The notes beneath the pieces were generated by a model. It did no database searches, was not told where the DNA came from, and saw nothing but the letters and a program-made list of their open reading frames with translations. A stretch of DNA of 10,325 nucleotides from contig JACORX010000118.1 in NCBI GenBank assembly GCA_016179165.1, positions 1 through 10,325 on the forward strand, given 5' to 3'. The position numbers were made by a program, and so were the translations under genes. Every line of letters starts with the position of its first letter. The stretch's first letter is position 1. Positions 6,489-10,325 of this stretch are shown here, piece by piece. The stretch comes from Candidatus Rokuibacteriota bacterium (GTDB lineage Bacteria; Methylomirabilota; Methylomirabilia; Rokubacteriales; CSP1-6).

Positions 6489-6495
6489 CCTCCTC
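6489..6495 (-). promoter_or_regulatory. Ribosome-binding site fixing the GTG start of the Yip1 fusion
   Basis: GAGGAGG on the minus strand, nine bases before the GTG at 6477-6479 and just upstream of the anti-sigma gene's stop-to-start gap. It favours the GTG over the in-frame ATG at 6468-6470. Confidence 0.7.
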
Positions 6496-6497
6496 GA

Positions 6498-6929
6498 TCA
6501 GATCAGCCCGAGCAAGGAGAAGATCGCGATAGCATCCTCCTGCAGCCCGCCGAAGGTGATTGTCTCGGCCAGCGCGAGCAACCCGAGAAGCGCCCCCCCC
6601 AGCACCGGCAGCGCGCTTTCCGGGAGCTCCCACCACGCCCACCGGGCAGGTCTGTCGGCGCGGCGAAGCGCGGCGATACGTTCCTTGGCTCGGGCCCGCG
6701 CCTGCCACCGGTCCTCTGCGGGGGTGGCCAGGGCATCGGCGAGCAGCGCAGCGAGCCGGCGCAGCCGCGCGAGCTCCGTCCGGCAGCGGTCGCAGGCGCC
6801 GACATGCCGCTCGACGCGTGCCTGCTCCACGGCCGCAAGCTGCCCGTCGGCGTAGGCGCTCAACGACGCCGCGTCCACGTCGCACTCCGCCGTCGCGTTC
6901 CGCTCCCCAAACAGCCTAGAGATCCACAC
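6498..6929 (-). CDS. zf-HC2 (ZAS) domain membrane protein, probable anti-sigma factor
   Basis: A 143-residue protein with a cytoplasmic zinc-binding anti-sigma domain and a membrane segment. The pattern LSAYADGQLAAVEQARVERH is followed by the His-x3-Cys-x2-Cys motif (His42, Cys46, Cys49), with a further possible ligand, Cys16. This is the zf-HC2 signature found in RsiW/ChrR/RsrA-like anti-sigma factors. After a charged linker (about 72-97), a hydrophobic helix spans about 106-124 and a second, shorter one about 132-143, so there is hardly any periplasmic domain. It likely binds the operon's ECF sigma factor, although the two genes lie about 4 kb apart with five transport genes between or around them. 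The start is a GTG at 6927-6929 overlapping the TolC-like gene by 14 bases, preceded by GGAGAGG. The sensed signal is unknown. Confidence 0.85.
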   Translation of the reverse strand: MWISRLFGERNATAECDVDAASLSAYADGQLAAVEQARVERHVGACDRCRTELARLRRLAALLADALATPAEDRWQARARAKERIAALRRADRPARWAWWELPESALPVLGGALLGLLALAETITFGGLQEDAIAIFSLLGLI

Positions 6930-8526
6930 GATACCTCTCCAGCATCGCCCCCGTCGCCCGCTCGAACAAGACGATGATCTTGTTGTAATCGACGATGGTC
7001 TTCCACTCCTCCCGCTCGGCTGTCACCAGATCCCGCTGTACCTCGACCACCGTGCTCAGCGATACCATCCCCATCTGGAACTCATCCCGCGTGACATTCA
7101 GCCGCAGCTGGGCCTGCTCGCGGAACGCCCGCGCGGCCTCGATCACCTTGAATATCGACTGGATCTGATTCCCCAGCCGCTGGACTTCGAGCGCGATCGC
7201 CCGTTCGACGTTCTTCACGGTCAGTTCGGCCTTCTGGAGATCGAGCCCGGCCCTCTTGAGCTGGCTGTCGGCGGCGACGTTCCCAATGGGGTACGTCAGG
7301 TTCACACCAACCCTCCACGTCGGGTAGTTGCCCGAGAAGAGGTTCCCCAGGGCTGTCCCGTAGTCGCCGGCCGAGGCGCTGGTGGTGGACGACACGATAC
7401 CGTTGACCGTGGTGGTCACTGTTTGCCCGCCGACGGCCAACGTGGTTGGTTCGCCCGCGAGGCCCATCAACCCGTAGCTCCCGAACAGGTTCAACTGCGG
7501 CAGGACCTGGTTCTTGGCGTAGCCGAGGACCACGTCCTTGTTCTTGAGATCGAGCCGGACCTGCGGCAGCTCGGGACGCTTCGCCAGCGCATCCTTCACA
7601 GCTTGCTCGATGTCGATACTCCGCGCATCGGCCGAAGGCTGGTCGAGAGGCACGATTTGCGGGCTGCCTCCGGCGGCGAAGTTGAGCAGGTCCTTCAGCC
7701 GGCTCCGAGTGTCTTGCAGCGCGTTCTGGGCCCCCAGGACATCTGCTTCGCGCTGAAGGACTGTCGCTTTCGCCTGGAGCAGGGCGGTCTCCGGCATCAT
7801 CCCTTCGGACACGAGTTCCTCGGTCCGCTTCGCCAGGGCCCGGGTCAGGTCGAGCGCCCGGCCCCGAATTTCGAGGTCCTTGAACGTCATTGCAAGATCC
7901 CAGTACGTGTTCTCCGCGTCGGTCAGGGTATTGGCGACCTTGGCCTCGAGCTGATAGCGCGAGATCCCTGCGTTGTTCTCGCCGACCTTGATCCGCCACG
8001 AGTTCACGCTCGGGCCGAAGTTCTTGAGCAGCGGTTGTGTCAAGGTCAGGGTCAGGCTGCTCTGGTACACCGGGTTCAGCGTGAGGAACGCCGAGTTGCT
8101 GTCAATATGGCTGTTGGCGAAATCGAAAGACGCCGTTGCACCGCTGATAAGCTTGGCCCGGATCCCCGTGCTCCAGTTGGCAGTGTCGATCTGGGGCTCG
8201 GCGGTGCCGGACAGCGCGGTGCTCGAAAGGCTCGTGCTCTTGCTCCCGCTGGACTCCATCGAGAAGGCCGGATGGAAGGCCGACCGCTCGTTGGCGATGT
8301 CCTGCTCGATGATCCGGCTATTGAACCGCTCGACCTTGAGATCCCGACTGTTGAGCAAGGCCAGGTACGCGACGTCCTCCCTCGTCAGGTGCAGGGAATC
8401 CAGCGTCGTCCCGGGAAGCCCCTGGGCGCCAACGGGGGACGCCGCGCCACTCGATAGCAGCAAAACAGTCCAGGCCGCCGAGACCAGCGACCACACCCAG
8501 AAGTGACGAAGCCCTCTCAAGATCAT
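6916..8526 (-). CDS. TolC-family outer membrane efflux protein
   Basis: A 536-residue outer-membrane channel subunit, first gene of the pump operon. A signal peptide occupies residues 1-34 (hydrophobic core VWSLVSAAWTVLLLSSGAA, likely cleavage after VGA). Two outer-membrane-factor repeats follow, roughly 75-290 and 310-530. Each contains a strand-rich part (for example SLTLTLTQPLLKNFG; WRVGVNLTYPIG) and long heptad-like helices. The C-terminal helix has the family's REEWKTIVDYNKIIVLFERATG. Trimers should form the channel-tunnel receiving cargo from the HlyD-like adaptor. The start is the ATG at 8524-8526, preceded by GGAGGA. The length is within the family range. It overlaps the anti-sigma gene downstream. 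Confidence 0.95.
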   Translation of the reverse strand: MILRGLRHFWVWSLVSAAWTVLLLSSGAASPVGAQGLPGTTLDSLHLTREDVAYLALLNSRDLKVERFNSRIIEQDIANERSAFHPAFSMESSGSKSTSLSSTALSGTAEPQIDTANWSTGIRAKLISGATASFDFANSHIDSNSAFLTLNPVYQSSLTLTLTQPLLKNFGPSVNSWRIKVGENNAGISRYQLEAKVANTLTDAENTYWDLAMTFKDLEIRGRALDLTRALAKRTEELVSEGMMPETALLQAKATVLQREADVLGAQNALQDTRSRLKDLLNFAAGGSPQIVPLDQPSADARSIDIEQAVKDALAKRPELPQVRLDLKNKDVVLGYAKNQVLPQLNLFGSYGLMGLAGEPTTLAVGGQTVTTTVNGIVSSTTSASAGDYGTALGNLFSGNYPTWRVGVNLTYPIGNVAADSQLKRAGLDLQKAELTVKNVERAIALEVQRLGNQIQSIFKVIEAARAFREQAQLRLNVTRDEFQMGMVSLSTVVEVQRDLVTAEREEWKTIVDYNKIIVLFERATGAMLERYRVDL

Positions 8527-8563
8527 GGTGCTCCTCCACGGTTAGACCATCGAAGGGCCAGCG

Positions 8564-8575
8564 GAGTTCGAACTC
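8564..8575. promoter_or_regulatory. 12-bp perfect palindrome in the pump-operon leader
   Basis: GAGTTCGAACTC is an exact palindrome about 38 bases upstream of the TolC-like start codon and downstream of the proposed promoter. It could be an operator for a dimeric regulator, or chance. It resembles a tRNA T-loop, but no tRNA can be folded around it. Confidence 0.35.
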
Positions 8576-8634
8576 GGTGGGCCGCCTCCATCGGAGAGTG
8601 GGCCGCTCGCTCCTCTGGCGGCGCCTCCATGCCT

Positions 8635-8673
8635 CTTGGCAGTCCTCGGGGACGCGCCCGGCGGAATGCCAAG
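8635..8673 (-). promoter_or_regulatory. Inverted repeat at the predicted 5' end of the pump-operon mRNA
   Basis: CTTGGCA (8635-8641) and TGCCAAG (8667-8673) are exact reverse complements around a 25-base loop. The predicted transcription start, about 7 bases past the -10 box, falls at the right arm. The mRNA would therefore start with a stem-loop that could stabilise it, or the arms may be a regulator-binding site. Confidence 0.35.
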
Positions 8674-8679
8674 GGTCGG

Positions 8680-8709
8680 AGTATGGCAGACCCCCTTGAA
8701 GAGTGTCAA
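8680..8709 (-). promoter_or_regulatory. Sigma70-type promoter of the efflux operon
   Basis: On the minus strand a perfect -35 box TTGACA (8704-8709) and a -10 box CATACT (8680-8685, four of six matches) are separated by 18 bases. The predicted start near 8673 leaves a leader of about 147 bases before the TolC-like ATG. It lies in the divergent region facing the molybdenum hydroxylase gene and is the best promoter in the window. Confidence 0.6.
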
Positions 8710-8713
8710 GTGA

Positions 8714-8738
8714 CCCGCCGGCGCTGCCCCGCCGGCGC
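8714..8738. repeat. Short direct repeat in the divergent control region
   Basis: CCCGCCGGCGC occurs at 8714-8724 and again at 8728-8738, with a 14-base period. Each copy contains the palindrome GCCGGC. It lies between the -35 box of the pump operon and the plus-strand gene, where a shared regulator could bind; GC-rich chance repetition is the alternative. Confidence 0.4.
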
Positions 8739-8740
8739 CG

Positions 8741-8768
8741 CTGGCGGGAGTTGGCGGGCGCGTATACA
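8741..8768 (+). promoter_or_regulatory. Candidate promoter for the molybdenum hydroxylase gene
   Basis: TATACA (8763-8768) is a good -10 box in an otherwise GC-rich stretch, with a weak -35 CTGGCG (8741-8746) 16 bases upstream. Only nine bases separate the -10 box from the GTG start, so the transcript would be nearly leaderless. Confidence 0.3.
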
Positions 8769-8777
8769 CTCCTCTTC

Positions 8778-10325
8778 GTGACTTCGGACCAGGAGTCGAT
8801 CGGGGCTTCGCCCCGGCGCAAGGAAGACCGGCGGCTCATCACGGGCGCCGGCCGCTTCGTGGACGACCTCTCCCACCCCGGCCTGCTCCACATGGCCGTG
8901 GTGAGGAGCCGCCATGCCCACGCCCGCATCATTAAGATAGACGTGGCGGCCGCCAAGGCCCTGCCCGGCGTGACGGCGGCATGGACGGCCGGCGACCTGC
9001 CCGAGATCAAGCGCTCCATGCCCGCGGCCTACGGCGGCCAGTACAAGGGTCGCGCCTTCGCCGTGCCCGTCCTCGCGCGCGAGCGCGTCCGCTATGTGGG
9101 CGAGGCCGTGGCCGTCGTCCTTGCCGGGAGCGCCTATGCGGCGGCCGACGGGGCGCAGGCGGTCGAGATCGAGTACGAGCCGCTGCCCGTCGCCGCGGAT
9201 ACCGAAAAAGCCGTGACGGCGAAGCCGCCGATTCACGACTGGCCCGACAACACCACGCTGCCCGTCGGCGCCCACTACGGCGACGTGGACACGGCGTGGA
9301 TGAACTGCGACGTCGTGGTCAGCGAGAGGATCCGGCACCCGCGCATGGCCGGCGGCTTCATTGAGACGCGCGGGGCCCTCGCGTACCGCGACGCGGACAC
9401 GGGCACGCTCACCGTCTGGTCCTCCACTCAGAACCCTTACTCCCTGCGCGATTCCCTCTCCGCGGTGCTCGAGCTGCCCGCCGAGCAGATCCGCGTCATG
9501 GTGCCCGACGTCGGCGGCGGCTTCGGCCCCAAGGGCTCGATCTATCCGGAGGAGATGCTGGTCGCCGCCGCCGCGCTCAAGACCGGCAGGCCCGTCAAGT
9601 GGATCAGCGGGCGCGGCGAAGACCTCGTCACCAGCGGCCACGACCGCGACCAGGTCCACGAGGCGAAGATCGGCTTCGCGCGGGACGGCACCATCGTGGC
9701 GGTGGAGGATTCATTCCTGGCCGATGTGGGCGCCTACCCCATCGAGGGCGAAGGGCTCACGCTCAACACGGTCAACCACTTCTGCGCGCCGTATCGCGTC
9801 AAGCACTTCAAGAGCCGGGGCAAGAGCGTGGTCACCAACAAGACGCTCAACGGCGCCTATCGCGGCGCGGGCCGGCCCGAGGCCAACTTCGTCATGGAGC
9901 GACTGATGGACATCGGCGCGCGACAGCTCGGCCTCGACCCGGCCGATCTCCGCCGCCGCAACCTCGTCCAGCCGTCGGAGATGCCGTACAAACCCGGCCT
10001 CATCTACAAGGACGGCACGCCGATCGCGTACGACCCGGCGGACTTCCCCGGTTCCTTCGACCGCGCGCTCTCGCTCCTGGGCTATGACGAGTGGCGCGGG
10101 CGTCAGAAGACGCAGAAGAACAGCACGCGCCGTCTCGGCATCGGCGTCTCCTGCTACGCCCAAGGCTCCGGCCTCGGGCCCTACGAAGGCGCGACGGTGC
10201 GCGTGGACCCGAGCGGCAAGGTTTACGTGTTCATCGGCGTGACCGCGCAGGGGCAAGGGCACGCGACGACGCTGGCACAGATCGCTGCGGCCGAGCTGGG
10301 CGCGAACTTCGAGGACGTGCACGTC
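8778..10325 (+). CDS. Xanthine dehydrogenase-family molybdopterin-binding subunit (partial, 3' end missing)
   Basis: The first 516 codons of a molybdenum hydroxylase large subunit of the xanthine dehydrogenase/CO dehydrogenase CoxL family, open to the right edge (family proteins are usually about 750-800 residues). Residues about 12-140 form the a/b hammerhead domain, starting with RRKEDRRLITGAGRFVDDL. Cofactor-binding domain 1 follows from about 150, with VGGGFGPKG (245-253) and AYRGAGRPEA (360-369), and domain 2 starts near 450 with QGQGHATT (491-498). The active-site loop is AYRGAGR rather than the AYRCSFR of true (form I) CO dehydrogenase. The substrate is therefore likely another aldehyde, purine or aromatic compound and is not predictable. 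The start is the GTG at 8778-8780, where the length matches the family. No clear ribosome-binding site precedes it. FAD and iron-sulfur subunits, if present, must lie beyond the window, since none is upstream. Confidence 0.93.
   Translation, partial: MTSDQESIGASPRRKEDRRLITGAGRFVDDLSHPGLLHMAVVRSRHAHARIIKIDVAAAKALPGVTAAWTAGDLPEIKRSMPAAYGGQYKGRAFAVPVLARERVRYVGEAVAVVLAGSAYAAADGAQAVEIEYEPLPVAADTEKAVTAKPPIHDWPDNTTLPVGAHYGDVDTAWMNCDVVVSERIRHPRMAGGFIETRGALAYRDADTGTLTVWSSTQNPYSLRDSLSAVLELPAEQIRVMVPDVGGGFGPKGSIYPEEMLVAAAALKTGRPVKWISGRGEDLVTSGHDRDQVHEAKIGFARDGTIVAVEDSFLADVGAYPIEGEGLTLNTVNHFCAPYRVKHFKSRGKSVVTNKTLNGAYRGAGRPEANFVMERLMDIGARQLGLDPADLRRRNLVQPSEMPYKPGLIYKDGTPIAYDPADFPGSFDRALSLLGYDEWRGRQKTQKNSTRRLGIGVSCYAQGSGLGPYEGATVRVDPSGKVYVFIGVTAQGQGHATTLAQIAAAELGANFEDVHV

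Noticed and set aside
5619..6977. Long plus-strand open frame of 452 codons
   Set aside because: Antisense shadow of the Yip1 fusion and anti-sigma genes, low-complexity and without recognisable domains.
8555..8600. Possible tRNA T arm around GTTCGAAC
   Set aside because: Flanking bases do not form a T stem and no acceptor, anticodon or D arm can be found on either strand.
8706..9659. Minus-strand open frame of 317 codons opposite the molybdenum hydroxylase
   Set aside because: The plus strand carries an uninterrupted protein with clear family motifs; the minus frame is a GC-rich shadow.

Overview
This GC-rich window appears chromosomal and comes from a Gram-negative (outer-membrane) bacterium. 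The evidence is a TolC-type channel with a signal peptide, several GTG starts and tRNA genes with encoded CCA ends. Overall style (large GC-rich genes, a stand-alone molybdenum hydroxylase large subunit, a split MacAB-TolC exporter) would fit a soil or sediment lineage such as Rokubacteria/Methylomirabilota or a deltaproteobacterial relative. That placement is impression only and cannot be proved from the sequence.

Left part (1-910), all on the minus strand. It starts with the likely N-terminus of an unknown gene running off the left edge. Next come tRNA-Ser(GGA), tRNA-Ser(CGA) and tadA, the tRNA adenosine deaminase that makes inosine-34. Directly upstream of tadA lies only the 3' half (anticodon arm to CCA) of a tRNA-Arg(ACG) gene. 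This is the same isoacceptor TadA acts on, and the shape is that left by a site-specific integration into a tRNA gene.

Middle part (1130-8530), all on the minus strand. A tightly packed operon is transcribed from a good sigma70-type promoter near 8680-8709. Its order is tolC-like outer-membrane channel, zf-HC2 anti-sigma-like protein, a Yip1 membrane domain fused to a signal-peptidase-I-like domain, ABC ATPase, FtsX/MacB permease, HlyD/MacA adaptor and ECF sigma factor. Genes overlap or are separated by fewer than 20 bases. After a 339-base gap comes a small secreted protein built on a 26-residue Trp/LTPEQ repeat. Together this looks like a self-regulated envelope-defence or export cassette, with a tripartite MacAB-TolC-type pump, its own sigma and anti-sigma factors at opposite ends, and a Yip1 protein in the position that recalls Bacillus YknW in YknWXYZ.

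The most unusual item is the Yip1/signal-peptidase fusion. It keeps the signal peptidase I fold motifs (MEP, PGD, GDNR), but the catalytic Ser is Ala and the catalytic Lys position is Gly. It should therefore be a non-cleaving pseudopeptidase inside a transporter operon.

Right part (8778 to the end), plus strand. The N-terminal 516 codons of a xanthine dehydrogenase/CO dehydrogenase-family molybdopterin-binding subunit start at GTG and run off the right edge. It is transcribed divergently from the pump operon, across a control region with a palindrome, inverted repeats and a direct repeat.
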